This document shows positions 36,838 through 46,403 of a stretch of 64,000 bases of DNA, piece after piece. The notes beneath the pieces were generated by a model, which saw nothing but the letters and a program-made list of their open reading frames with translations, made no database searches and was not told the DNA's origin. Position 1 is the first letter of the stretch, and the number at the start of each line of letters is the position of its first letter. This DNA comes from Lewinella sp. LCG006. Its GTDB lineage: Bacteria > Bacteroidota > Bacteroidia > Chitinophagales > Saprospiraceae. The stretch is taken from NCBI RefSeq assembly GCF_040784935.1, contig NZ_CP160680.1, forward strand, positions 7,049,802-7,113,801, read 5' to 3'. Made by a program: the position numbers and the translations under genes.

Positions 36838-37158
36838 ATGAGTAATAAGCCTAGTAAGAAGAAAGTTGTGGTAAGTACAACTTCAAAAGATGCTGATCGT
36901 AGCCCTGCTACTGCCCGTACTCGCAACGCTAACACGAGTACGCAGCGTGCGCTCACCTTCAACCGCGAGACCTACATTTGGATGGGCATTGGATTTGCGC
37001 TGGTATTGGTGGGCATGGCCCTCATGAGTGGTGGCCACATGCCCAGTGCTGATGTTTGGGAGGAGGATATTATCTACAGTTTCCGCCGAACAGTACTGGC
37101 TCCCATCGTCATCCTCTCCGGCCTGGTTGTTGCAGTCTTTGCCATTTTCAAAAAGTAA
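36838..37158 (+). CDS. DUF3098 small membrane protein
   Basis: A 106-residue protein with a basic, Ser/Thr-rich N terminus (about 1-40) and two membrane helices, IWMGIGFALVLVGMALMSGG (about 49-68) and LAPIVILSGLVVAVFAIF (about 86-103). It matches the DUF3098 pattern in sequence and in its place between ftsX and uppP, a conserved Bacteroidota neighbourhood. A role in envelope or division is suggested only by context. Confidence 0.82.
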   Translation: MSNKPSKKKVVVSTTSKDADRSPATARTRNANTSTQRALTFNRETYIWMGIGFALVLVGMALMSGGHMPSADVWEEDIIYSFRRTVLAPIVILSGLVVAVFAIFKK

Positions 37159-37164
37159 TATTTC

Positions 37165-37953
37165 TTGGAGATTTTACAAGCCGCCCTACTGGGTATTATT
37201 CAGGGTCTCACCGAGTTTTTACCGGTCAGCAGCAGTGGACATTTGGAGCTCGCCAAATTCTTCCTGGGCGACACCAGTGCTGCCGAAGAAAGCTTATTGA
37301 TGACCATTGTACTCCACGCCGCTACGGCCCTGAGTACCATCGTTATTTTCCGTAAGGATATCCTGGAAATTTTCCGTGGACTCTTCGCTTTTGAAAACAA
37401 TGAAGCTGCTCGCTTTAGTGGAAAGATCATCTTATCGATGATTCCTGCTGCGCTGGTTGGTTTGCTTTTCGAAGATGCCATTGAGCAATTGTTTGCCCAA
37501 CAAGTACCACTGGTAGCAGGTATGCTGGTCATCACCGGATTGTTGTTATTCCTGGCTGATCGGGCAAAAACTACCGGCAGAGAAGTCAGTTGGTCGCATG
37601 CTCTGATCATAGGTATTGCCCAGGCCATTGCCATTATCCCTGGTATTTCGCGCTCTGGCGCAACCATCAGCACCTCGGTTTTACTGGGCATTGATCGGGA
37701 AAAGGCTGCTCGTTTCTCCTTCTTGATGGTGGTGCCGCTTATTCTCGGAAAAATAGCCAAAGATGTTCTGGATGGGGATTTTGCTGAAACGCCTAATCTG
37801 GTTCCACTATTGATTGGCTTTACCGCGGCATTCATTACCGGCCTCTTTGCTTGCCAGTGGATGATTAAACTTGTGAAAAACAGCCAATTATCTTATTTTG
37901 CCATCTATTGCTTTATCATTGCTACTATCGCCATACTAGCTTGGGCGCTTTAA
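37165..37953 (+). CDS. uppP: Undecaprenyl-diphosphatase
   Basis: UppP (BacA) dephosphorylates undecaprenyl diphosphate to recycle the lipid carrier of wall synthesis. The 262-residue integral membrane protein begins at a TTG 6 bp after the DUF3098 stop; no ATG is available before the conserved GLTEFLPVSSSGHLEL motif (about 12-27). The second catalytic motif PGISRSGATIS lies near 156-166. Hydrophobic helices fill the rest. The tight spacing implies cotranscription with DUF3098 and truB. Confidence 0.94.
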   Translation: MEILQAALLGIIQGLTEFLPVSSSGHLELAKFFLGDTSAAEESLLMTIVLHAATALSTIVIFRKDILEIFRGLFAFENNEAARFSGKIILSMIPAALVGLLFEDAIEQLFAQQVPLVAGMLVITGLLLFLADRAKTTGREVSWSHALIIGIAQAIAIIPGISRSGATISTSVLLGIDREKAARFSFLMVVPLILGKIAKDVLDGDFAETPNLVPLLIGFTAAFITGLFACQWMIKLVKNSQLSYFAIYCFIIATIAILAWAL

Positions 37954-37965
37954 TCAGATTATAGG

Positions 37966-38703
37966 ATGAACGAATCGGAACCTCCTTCCATAAAAAACAT
38001 GGATTTTCAAGCGGGCGCAATCCTCTTGGTCGACAAACCTCAGGACTGGACCTCTTTTGATGTTGTGAACAAAATCAGGCATCGTCTGAAAAGAATCACA
38101 GGCATCAAACGCATCAAAGTGGGCCATGCTGGTACACTCGACCCTCTGGCCACGGGCCTGCTTATTATCTGTACCGGTAAGTTCACCAAAAAGCTGACCG
38201 ACTTCCAGGGGCACGACAAGGAATACACGGGCACTTTCCGCCTTGGGGGCACTACGCCTTCCTACGATTCGGAAACGGAGGTGGATAACGAATTCCCATA
38301 TAAACATATCACAAAGGATAGCCTGGAGACTGCTCGCCAGCAATTCTTAGGTACCATCGACCAGGTGCCGCCCATGTTTTCTGCCATCAAAGTTGACGGA
38401 CAACCGCTTTACAAACGTGCACGTAAAGGAGAAACCATCGAGATCAAGGCACGTACCGTGCACATCCACGAGTTTGAACTTACGAATATAGAACTCCCCG
38501 ACGTCAGCTTCCGCTTGCAATGTTCCAAAGGCACCTACGTACGCTCCCTCGCTCACGACATGGGGCAAGCCCTCAACAGCGGCGCTTACCTCACCGAACT
38601 TCGTCGCACCCAGGTAGGTGATTTCCGCATCGAAGATGCCTGGGATTTGGAGGAGTTAATTGCTCAGCTTGAAGAACGGATAGTGGGGATGGATGTGGTT
38701 TAA
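37966..38703 (+). CDS. truB: tRNA pseudouridine-55 synthase
   Basis: TruB makes pseudouridine 55 in the T-loop of tRNA. The 245-residue product shows LLVDKPQDWTSFDVVNKIR (about 25-43), the catalytic aspartate in VGHAGTLDPLATGLL (about 53-67), YTGTFRLGGTTPSYDSE, and CSKGTYVRSLAHDMG. An internal ATG at residue 12 is an alternative start, because the first 11 residues are not conserved in type. It ends the ftsX-uppP cluster. Confidence 0.95.
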   Translation: MNESEPPSIKNMDFQAGAILLVDKPQDWTSFDVVNKIRHRLKRITGIKRIKVGHAGTLDPLATGLLIICTGKFTKKLTDFQGHDKEYTGTFRLGGTTPSYDSETEVDNEFPYKHITKDSLETARQQFLGTIDQVPPMFSAIKVDGQPLYKRARKGETIEIKARTVHIHEFELTNIELPDVSFRLQCSKGTYVRSLAHDMGQALNSGAYLTELRRTQVGDFRIEDAWDLEELIAQLEERIVGMDVV

Positions 38704-38863
38704 CGTTGGTTGGATGGGTTTTGGTCTTTAATTCCGACTTCCCACTTCTGAACTCCGACTTTATAGAGCCGGGTTTTAAACCCAACGCTATGGAGCGGAG
38801 CAGCGGACAGCCTGGTGCCAAGTAATGAAGGCATTGCCCACAATAATACAAAAGCATAATCGC
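38704..38863. repeat. Convergent spacer with REP-like hairpins
   Basis: The 160 bp between truB and prmC contain TTCCGACTT-type direct repeats (about 38732-38760) and a GGGTTT-TA-AACCC hairpin near 38773, followed by CGCTATGGAGCGGAGCAGCGG. No ORF or clear U-tailed terminator was seen. Confidence 0.35.
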
Positions 38864-39706
38864 TTAATCTCGCCGCAGCTCCCCCCTCCACATCCGCCAT
38901 TTCCCCTGCAAATCCTTGCGCAACTGGCCCTTTTCAAAGCCAAGGGCCGTGCCTAAATCGGCCACTTCCTGGGCATTAAATTCATTACACTCAAAGAAGA
39001 GGACGCAGGGCCGCTGGATGACCAGCTCCATGATTTTTCGATAAAAAAGGAGGGCATCGTCGTCCTCCACAAACAGCGCCAGACCAGGCTCGTAGTGCTT
39101 GACGCCATCTGGCATCAACACCGCTTCCTGGTGTGGAATGTAAGGGGGATTGCTGACGATGATGTCAAATAGAGGCAAGTCAGGCCATGCGGCGGCATTC
39201 AGTATATCTACTTGCCGCCAGTGAATTTCCAGGTTTAGCTGGTCGCCGTTTTGGCGGGCAATCGCCAAGGCTTTATCACTCACATCAATGGCCCAAACTT
39301 CGGCAGCGGGCCAGTTTTTCTTGATCGCCAGTGGGATGCAGCCGCTGCCTGTACCAATATCGAGGATTTTTGGGGCCTTCTTGGTGGTGCTTTTTTCCTC
39401 CAATACCCACTCCACCAATTCCTCCGTTTCCGGGCGGGGGATGAGGACACCTGGGCCTACTTTTAGGCGTAAGCCAAAGAAATCAGCTTGTTCGGTAATG
39501 TATTGGACGGGTTCGCCAGCCAGCAATCGCGACTTACTGCTTGACAGCAAAGCTACTTCCTCGGGCCTAAGTTCACGATCGCGACGGCCTCGGTGCCAGG
39601 CAAACAGGTCCTCAAAAAACAGACGCGCAATAGATTGAGCCTCCCCCTCTCCTACCCTTGGGGATAAGTCGGTGACCAGCTGGCGATAGGCCGTTGCGAT
39701 ACTCAT
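38864..39706 (-). CDS. prmC: Release factor glutamine methyltransferase
   Basis: PrmC (HemK) methylates the GGQ glutamine of release factors. The 280-residue product has the N-terminal helical domain, EPVQYITEQADFFGLRLKV, then the SAM domain with IPRPETEELVEWV, ILDIGTGSGCIPLAIK and the catalytic NPPYIP near residue 185. Its ATG shares one base with the nspC stop (TAATG on the minus strand), which implies translational coupling with nspC. Confidence 0.95.
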   Translation of the reverse strand: MSIATAYRQLVTDLSPRVGEGEAQSIARLFFEDLFAWHRGRRDRELRPEEVALLSSSKSRLLAGEPVQYITEQADFFGLRLKVGPGVLIPRPETEELVEWVLEEKSTTKKAPKILDIGTGSGCIPLAIKKNWPAAEVWAIDVSDKALAIARQNGDQLNLEIHWRQVDILNAAAWPDLPLFDIIVSNPPYIPHQEAVLMPDGVKHYEPGLALFVEDDDALLFYRKIMELVIQRPCVLFFECNEFNAQEVADLGTALGFEKGQLRKDLQGKWRMWRGELRRD

Positions 39707-40836
39707 TATCCCAGGCGATTTTTGAAATCTTCGTAGCCAAAGGTGCGCAATACATCCAGCTTCCCATTAGCGCGCAATACGGCGATATCGGGATGTTTTA
39801 CCCCGTTGAACATGGTCGTTTTCACCATGGTGTAATGGATCATATCTTCCAGGATCAGGCGATCACCGACTTTGAGTGGCTGATTGAAGCTGTACTCCGT
39901 CATGTAATCGCCCGCCAGACAGCTCACCCCGCCGAGGCGGTAAGTAGGCTTGCCCGCTACTGGATCACTAGCATTGCGAATAGCCGGACGGTAAGGCATC
40001 TCCAAGGTATCGGGCATGTGGGCCGTGAAGGAGACATCCAGGATCGCCGTTTTCACGCCGTGGTTTTCGACAATATCGAGCACCCGCGTCAGCAGAAAGC
40101 CCGTTTGCCAGGCAATGGCACTGCCGGGTTCCATGATCACTTGCAAATGAGGATGGCGCGCCTTAAAGGCTTTCAAAACACCCACCAGATGATCGCGGTC
40201 ATAATCGGCGCGCGTCATCAAGTGACCGCCACCAAAATTGACCCACTTTAGTTGGGGAAAGTAAGGGCTAAACTTCTCTTCAAACACGGCCAGCGTGCGC
40301 TCAAAGGTATGACTGGAAGACTCACAAAGGGTATGAAAATGCAAACCGTCGATCCCTTGTGGCAAAACCTCCGGCAAATTAGGACGCGTTTCCCCCAGGC
40401 GACCAATAGGTGACGCCGGGTTGTACAAATCTGTCTCTACCTCCGAATATTCAGGGTTCACTCGGAGTCCTGCGGATACCGCACTGTTGTTGATTTCCTC
40501 TTGAAATTGATAAAATTGCCCCAGAGAATTGAAAGTCAGATGGCTACTATAATTCAATAATTCAGAAAATTCTTCCGGCAAATAAGCGGGTGAATAAGTA
40601 TGTGCTTTCACACCCATCTCCTCAAAAATCAGGCGTGCTTCTCCCAGTGACGAAGCTGTAGCTCCCGTCAGGTATTTGCCCACTAGCGGAAACATCGGCC
40701 ACATGGAAAAAGCCTTGAGGGCCAGAATGATATGAATATCCGCAGCAGCTTGTACCGCCGCTATTTTCTCCAGGTTGGCGATTAACTTTTCTTCTTCCAA
40801 AATAAAAGACGGAGAGGGAAATTGACTTACATCCAT
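39706..40836 (-). CDS. nspC: Carboxynorspermidine decarboxylase
   Basis: NspC is the PLP-dependent, alanine-racemase-fold decarboxylase that makes norspermidine or spermidine from the carboxylated polyamine. The ATG at 40836 gives 376 residues: SPSFILEEEKLIANLEKI at the N terminus, the PLP lysine in LALKAFSMWPMF, the HFHTLCESSSHTFE region, NFGGGHLMTRADYD (phosphate-binding glycines) and EPGSAIAWQTGFLL. The longer frame to 40929 runs into the promoter region. The partner dehydrogenase of this route is not in the window; prmC is coupled downstream. Confidence 0.92.
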   Translation of the reverse strand: MDVSQFPSPSFILEEEKLIANLEKIAAVQAAADIHIILALKAFSMWPMFPLVGKYLTGATASSLGEARLIFEEMGVKAHTYSPAYLPEEFSELLNYSSHLTFNSLGQFYQFQEEINNSAVSAGLRVNPEYSEVETDLYNPASPIGRLGETRPNLPEVLPQGIDGLHFHTLCESSSHTFERTLAVFEEKFSPYFPQLKWVNFGGGHLMTRADYDRDHLVGVLKAFKARHPHLQVIMEPGSAIAWQTGFLLTRVLDIVENHGVKTAILDVSFTAHMPDTLEMPYRPAIRNASDPVAGKPTYRLGGVSCLAGDYMTEYSFNQPLKVGDRLILEDMIHYTMVKTTMFNGVKHPDIAVLRANGKLDVLRTFGYEDFKNRLG

Positions 40837-40868
40837 TGCTTGTACGCTGGTTTTTTTAATATTTGGCA

Positions 40869-40876
40869 CAAAGTTA
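40869..40876 (-). promoter_or_regulatory. Predicted -7 box of nspC-prmC
   Basis: The minus strand reads TAACTTTG, a perfect TAnnTTTG box about 33 bp before the nspC ATG. Confidence 0.55.
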
Positions 40877-41081
40877 ATAATATCCTCGCAGCTCCCCTTT
40901 TTATTTGGCGCAAAGCAGCGGTTTTTCATCTGGCAGGGTCTTACTGGTACCCCACCCCAAAAAATAAAATTAAATCAACCATTGCCATTGTTTCAATAAA
41001 AGTAGCAATGCGTTACTCGTGTACTGTTGACTCGCCTGCTCTTCTCTGAACTATTTTTCTGCGTCACAAACCACGCTTACT

Positions 41082-44000
41082 ATGTTTTGGAATCAACTGA
41101 CAGGTCACCTGTCTTCAGGTCACGCTTATGCTTATCGGTTTTGTTTGCTGGTTATTTTGCTAACACTATTGGATGGGAATGATTTATTAGCACAGCCTAG
41201 CAATGATAGCTGTGCAGTGGCGCGTGTCATTACTATTCCCTCTGTATTCGGACAATCTATTATCTACCAAGGCAGTAACATTGGAGCGACCCCTGAACTT
41301 CCTCATTATTATCAGGATTGCACTCAGGGGGTAGGCTTATTCAGCAGTTTTGGGGCGGATGTTTGGTATACCTTTACGGCACCTAGCAGTATGTGTATCT
41401 TGATTGAAGTTTATGGGTTGATTGAATCTCCCGAATTGAATCTTATAGAAAGTAATTTTTGTGGAGAGGGTTTAGAAGTAATCTGCGCAGGCGGTACAAA
41501 CCAAGACTATATTTACGAAACGGTGGAAATAGATGCTCAAAAAACTTATTATCTAAGAGTTGGTAGTAGCAGTTACTACGACCAAAATATTTTTGAACTA
41601 AGTATAGAAAAAGTAAATTGTATAGTTAATGAAGACCCTGATAACCCCTCCTGTTTAGTAGACGGTAATATTCAGCTTAGCCCTCTGCCCAACCAACCAG
41701 GCAACACTTATGAGCCAGGACAGGTAGTGAATATGTGCTATACGATTGAACAGTGGAATCCTGTAGCTGACAACTGGATACACTCGGTAGAAATCTTCCT
41801 TGGTGACGGCTGGGATTATTCCACACTAAACTATGCACTACCTGAAAGTTGCAATACCCAAGGTTATTGGGATTGGTATGATTTCTGGGTGGGTTGTGCG
41901 ACCGGTGAATTATATGGTCCTGGTTTCGCTTATGAAAGCCCGCAAGGACTAGAATGTGGAGCCCTTCTCTTCGACGGCGACCCCGGCAACAACTGGGGCG
42001 ATGGCCAGGGTGAATGTACAACAGTACCTCCTATCCCGCGTGAATTTTGCTGGACCATCACCGTAGCGGATTGCCCGCCGGATCCTATGCCTTCTTCTCT
42101 GGATTTAAGCGTTTCAATCCGGGTAAATGGTGATGGAGATACTGGTTCGTGGAATTTTGACACTTGTGATGACGACCCAGACGAGTACCTTTCCTTAAAG
42201 TTAGACGATACCTGTAATTTAGAAAACTGCGACTACTGGATTGCCACTATCGACGAACAGAATATCTCTTGCCCAGGAGAGATGGATGGATTCCTGATTG
42301 TTAATAGCCCATTGCCTGAGATAGGCCCATTTGATGTTTCGGTCTATAGCCTCTATGATGAATTGCTTTACTACTACCCCGGCGTGACCATGCCCTTTGT
42401 CTCACCCGCAGAATTAGATACGGGATACTACGGCATTCTCGTAGAAGCAAATAATCTATCTCCCTTTAACTTTTGTAATACCGGCATCATAGATATTGTC
42501 CATGTCGACTATCCTTTCGAGGTGCTGCCTCGGGTACTCGAAGGCTGTAGCCAGGACAGTATCCAATTGCGCGGGGCGACCTGGCCCATTTTAGAAACCG
42601 CCACTTTCCGCTGGAGTGGACCCAATGACTTCAACAGTACCTTACAAGATCCTTTTGTCTACGAAGAAGGAACCTATTACTTGACCGTCAGAGAGAATGG
42701 CTGTAGAATTAGCGATTCAATTGTGGTTTCCTTCCGAGACTCCCTACCACTCGAAATCGATTACTATATCGGCCCGCCCTGTGCTGACAACCGCTTACAA
42801 CTCACCGCTACTGGAGCAGCACCGGGCATCAACAGCTACCAATGGCTGGAAGCCAACACTGGCCAAATATTAAGCCCCTCTTATTCTCCAAGTCAGCAGC
42901 TCTGGGACTTCGGAGTCATCAGCGAAGATTTAGAACTTCGCCTAGTAGGCTACAACCCCCAAGGGTGCAGTGATACGCTCGACTTCACGGTCGATTACCT
43001 TACGGAACCACCCTTCATTTACGAGTTCATCTTAGAGGATTGCGCTTCAAACTTAGGACAAGTAAGCTTCCCCGACAACAATGGCGAAACCATTGTCTTG
43101 TGGACAGACCTGAATGCTCCGCAAAACCCCAGGATCTTTGACAACCTAAGCCCAGGAGAAGAAAACACCATCCCTGTTCTTGTCACCTACAATGACCTGA
43201 GTTGTAGCTATGAAGACAGCGTCACCCTCATTGGCCCTGGATTAGCGTTAACTTCATTAGATACCATTGTTTGTCCTGGTGACTCAGCACTGCTCGTGGC
43301 CAGTCCGGCAGACAATTACCTTTGGAGTACCGGGGCCACCACTTCAAGTATCTATGTACCTTCCATACCTGGATCAACTTCAATCTACAGTGTTACCGCT
43401 ACTGATTTTTACGGTTGTGAACGGTCGGAGGAGATCAGTATCTTTTCCACCAACCTGGCCAATGCAAATTTCACCTATAGCAATGATGGGTTGACGTATC
43501 AATTCCAACCTACAGCACCACAATACGCTGATACGGAATACTTCTGGGACTTCGGTGATGGTAATACCTCTACGGAATACGCACCAACCCACACCTTTGC
43601 CACTGGCAATAACCTAGAAGTAGAATTGATCGTGACGACCCGCTGTGGGCTAGCTACCTACACCGCAACAATAGGCTTTTTGCCACCGCCACAAGCAAAT
43701 TTCACTACCGACATTTCCCAGGGTTGTGCGCCGCTAACGGTCACCTTTATCAACCAAAGCTTGAATGCCGATTCTTACCAATGGAATTTCCCCGGAGGGA
43801 ACCCAAGTTCATCAACAGAAGAAAACCCCATAATTACCTACAATACGCCGGGAAGTTATCAGGTACAATTGACGGCCACCAATGAGGTCACCAGTGTTGT
43901 ATTAACCACTTTCAGTGCGGTACAGGTAGCAGGCTATGAGCCGGTAGGCAGTATTTCCTTCAATACCAATCAGCTCGAGGTACAATTTACTGGCAATCAA

Positions 44001-46361
44001 AATTACGCTACCAGTTACCTCTGGAACTTTGGAGATGGTACGACTAGCAACAGTCTCAACCCACAACATACCTATGCCACCATTGGTACCTACGATGTAA
44101 GTTTATCGCTCACCAATAGCTGTGGCACAGTAGTAATTACCGAACAAGTTACTGTCCAAAGACCAGCCCCCGAAGTTATCTTTACGACGATGGACGCAAC
44201 ACAAGGTTGTGCACCACTGACCGTTACCTATCTTAACCAAAGTGTAAACGCTGTCAACTACCAGTGGACGTTTGATGGGGGTACCCCTAGCACGTCTAAC
44301 GAAGAGAATCCTACCGTAGTCTATGACTTACCTGGCAGCTATGAAGTGCAACTTATTGCCAGTAACGAAAGCGGAATAACCACCAGCAGTCAGGAAAACT
44401 ATATTGAGGTGTTCGCTGGGCCCAGCGGCAGTTTCTCTAGTGCTACGAATGAACTTACCGCCCAATTCACCAGCACCACCAGCAACGTGGACACTTACCT
44501 TTGGGACTTCGGAGATGGCAACACGAGTTCCGCTCCTAATCCATTGCACACTTATTCGGCCAACGGCATCTACACGGTAAGCCTTTCCATTACGAATGAT
44601 TGTGGAACCGAAGTGATTACCCAAGAGGTAGACGTTGAGCAGGCAGCACCAGAGGCTGTCTTTTCTACCCTAGAGTCGGCAGCCGGCTGTGCACCACTGA
44701 CCATCACCTACCTCAACCAAAGCCTGAATGCCGATTCCTATGTGTGGACTTTCCCAGGCGGAGTACCCGCTACCTCTACCCTACCCAATCCCACGGTTAC
44801 TTATCTAGATGCGGGAGCATACGATGTGACTTTAGTAGCCACCAACCAAACAGGCAGCAGTACATCCGAAACACAGAATTTCGTGGAGGTATTCCCCTCC
44901 CCAACGGGAAGTTTCAGTTATAGCAGCGACTTACTCACCGCTCAGTTTTCCAGCTCCGTTATGAATACCGATAGCTATTTATGGGATTTCGGTGATGGGG
45001 CTACGAGTACTGAACCCAACCCTACTCATATTTATGGCCTGAGTGGAACTTACACTGTCAGTCTTTCCATCACCAATGACTGTGGAACGGTGGTGATCAC
45101 GGAGGCTGTCAGCGTCATGCGGCCCATTCCTCTTGTGATCTTCACAACAGAAGATTCACAGCAAGGCTGCGCGCCACTGACCATCACCTTCATTAATCAA
45201 AGTACCAATGCAAATACTTACTTATGGGTATTTCCTGGTGGGGAGCCGAGTAGTTCTACAGAGGTCAATCCTACCATTACTTACCATATCCCAGGTATTT
45301 ACGATGTACAACTCAATGCGACCAATGAAACGGGCACGAATACTTTGGTAGCTCAGTTTTATGTAGAGGTGAATCCAGAACCGAATGGTAACTTCTTTTA
45401 TACCAATAACTTGCTAGATGTACAATTCATGAGCGACGTTGAAAACGCAGATAGCTACCTGTGGAACTTTGGCGATGGCACAACCAGCACCACTGCCAAC
45501 CCTTCTCATACTTACGAAATGGGCGGGACTTACACCGTCACCCTGGAGTTGACCAATGCATGTGGAACGACCCTATTGACGCAAGAAGTTGGCGTCATGC
45601 GCCCCATCCCCAGTGTAGCATTTACCACCAACGGGGATACACAAGGTTGCGCACCATTCAGTGTTACCTTCCTCAATCAGACCACCGATGCCGTAAGCTA
45701 CCAATGGTCATTCCCCGGCGCTGATCCTTCAGCCTCAACGGACGAAAACCCAACCGTGGTGTACAACACGCCGGGCACTTACCCCGTACAGCTGACCGCC
45801 ACCAATGAGACGGGAGATAGTATGCTGACGCAGATAGACTTCATCGAAGTACTTTCGCCTCCATTTGGCAACTTTACGGCCGAGGTCGATCTCCTGACCG
45901 TTGCTTTCACCAGCACCGTCAGTAATGCAAATAGTTATACCTGGTTTTTTGGCGATGGCAACAGCAGTCTGGAAGAAAACCCCGTACACACTTATCTCGA
46001 AGACGGCGTATACGAAGTCACACTGATAGTAGAAAATGATTGTGGAACGGTGAGTATTAGCAATTCAGTCAGCATTATGACGACTAGTCTGGAGGATGTC
46101 GACCTACAAATGGCCTGGCGACTCTACCCCAATCCCACTCGCAATAGTGTATGGCTGGAAGTGATTGACTGGCCTACAACCACAGCTGGCACCGTGACAA
46201 TCTTCAACGCCCTGGGAGAACAGATGAGCCGACAAAGCATCAGCTTACCCAGCGGTAATTACCGAACGCCTTTGTCTTTAAACTTGCCCGCTGGGGTGTA
46301 TTGGCTCCGGTTGGAGACGGATGCCTTTGGGGGAGGAATGAAGAAGGTGGTGGTGCAGTAA
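41082..46361 (+). CDS. Giant PKD-repeat surface protein with T9SS sorting domain
   Basis: The 1759-residue product has a signal peptide ending LLAQ (about 38), then a domain with NDSCAVARVITIP and DVWYTFTAP that resembles pre-peptidase C-terminal modules (about 39-185), a unique region with many Cys and Asp (about 190-390), and Ig- or SprB-like repeats (about 390-790). Residues about 795-1660 are 11 PKD domains in two alternating types: one with GCAPLTVTFINQS and PGG (five copies), the other with YLWDFGDG and HTY (six copies). A type A T9SS domain starts near 1672 (WRLYPNPTRNSVWLEV). It is probably an adhesin, gliding-related or biofilm protein; the ligand is unknown. Confidence 0.88.
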   Translation: MFWNQLTGHLSSGHAYAYRFCLLVILLTLLDGNDLLAQPSNDSCAVARVITIPSVFGQSIIYQGSNIGATPELPHYYQDCTQGVGLFSSFGADVWYTFTAPSSMCILIEVYGLIESPELNLIESNFCGEGLEVICAGGTNQDYIYETVEIDAQKTYYLRVGSSSYYDQNIFELSIEKVNCIVNEDPDNPSCLVDGNIQLSPLPNQPGNTYEPGQVVNMCYTIEQWNPVADNWIHSVEIFLGDGWDYSTLNYALPESCNTQGYWDWYDFWVGCATGELYGPGFAYESPQGLECGALLFDGDPGNNWGDGQGECTTVPPIPREFCWTITVADCPPDPMPSSLDLSVSIRVNGDGDTGSWNFDTCDDDPDEYLSLKLDDTCNLENCDYWIATIDEQNISCPGEMDGFLIVNSPLPEIGPFDVSVYSLYDELLYYYPGVTMPFVSPAELDTGYYGILVEANNLSPFNFCNTGIIDIVHVDYPFEVLPRVLEGCSQDSIQLRGATWPILETATFRWSGPNDFNSTLQDPFVYEEGTYYLTVRENGCRISDSIVVSFRDSLPLEIDYYIGPPCADNRLQLTATGAAPGINSYQWLEANTGQILSPSYSPSQQLWDFGVISEDLELRLVGYNPQGCSDTLDFTVDYLTEPPFIYEFILEDCASNLGQVSFPDNNGETIVLWTDLNAPQNPRIFDNLSPGEENTIPVLVTYNDLSCSYEDSVTLIGPGLALTSLDTIVCPGDSALLVASPADNYLWSTGATTSSIYVPSIPGSTSIYSVTATDFYGCERSEEISIFSTNLANANFTYSNDGLTYQFQPTAPQYADTEYFWDFGDGNTSTEYAPTHTFATGNNLEVELIVTTRCGLATYTATIGFLPPPQANFTTDISQGCAPLTVTFINQSLNADSYQWNFPGGNPSSSTEENPIITYNTPGSYQVQLTATNEVTSVVLTTFSAVQVAGYEPVGSISFNTNQLEVQFTGNQNYATSYLWNFGDGTTSNSLNPQHTYATIGTYDVSLSLTNSCGTVVITEQVTVQRPAPEVIFTTMDATQGCAPLTVTYLNQSVNAVNYQWTFDGGTPSTSNEENPTVVYDLPGSYEVQLIASNESGITTSSQENYIEVFAGPSGSFSSATNELTAQFTSTTSNVDTYLWDFGDGNTSSAPNPLHTYSANGIYTVSLSITNDCGTEVITQEVDVEQAAPEAVFSTLESAAGCAPLTITYLNQSLNADSYVWTFPGGVPATSTLPNPTVTYLDAGAYDVTLVATNQTGSSTSETQNFVEVFPSPTGSFSYSSDLLTAQFSSSVMNTDSYLWDFGDGATSTEPNPTHIYGLSGTYTVSLSITNDCGTVVITEAVSVMRPIPLVIFTTEDSQQGCAPLTITFINQSTNANTYLWVFPGGEPSSSTEVNPTITYHIPGIYDVQLNATNETGTNTLVAQFYVEVNPEPNGNFFYTNNLLDVQFMSDVENADSYLWNFGDGTTSTTANPSHTYEMGGTYTVTLELTNACGTTLLTQEVGVMRPIPSVAFTTNGDTQGCAPFSVTFLNQTTDAVSYQWSFPGADPSASTDENPTVVYNTPGTYPVQLTATNETGDSMLTQIDFIEVLSPPFGNFTAEVDLLTVAFTSTVSNANSYTWFFGDGNSSLEENPVHTYLEDGVYEVTLIVENDCGTVSISNSVSIMTTSLEDVDLQMAWRLYPNPTRNSVWLEVIDWPTTTAGTVTIFNALGEQMSRQSISLPSGNYRTPLSLNLPAGVYWLRLETDAFGGGMKKVVVQ
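43728..46130 (+). repeat. 480-bp tandem repeat within the PKD gene
   Basis: The segment encoding GCAPL recurs at 43728, 44211, 44691, 45171 and 45651: spacing 483, then 480, 480, 480. Each unit encodes one PKD domain of each type (160 residues). Nucleotide similarity between units is moderate, best at the GTGCACCACTGACC core. Confidence 0.8.
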
Positions 46362-46403
46362 ATTAACGTGAGGTGCTATGTCAATATAGCACCTCACGTT
46401 AAT
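46362..46403. terminator. Two-way hairpin terminator between convergent genes
   Basis: A perfect 18-bp stem, ATTAACGTGAGGTGCTAT (46362-46379) and its complement (46386-46403), with a 6-base loop, fills the whole gap between the PKD gene and the convergent DUF5686 gene. There are no long U-runs, so it may act as a roadblock or mRNA-end stabiliser more than a classical terminator. Confidence 0.65.

Noticed and set aside
37200-37835. 211-codon minus-strand frame inside uppP
   Set aside because: It is the complement of a conserved membrane protein gene, with Ser/Lys-rich composition typical of antisense frames.
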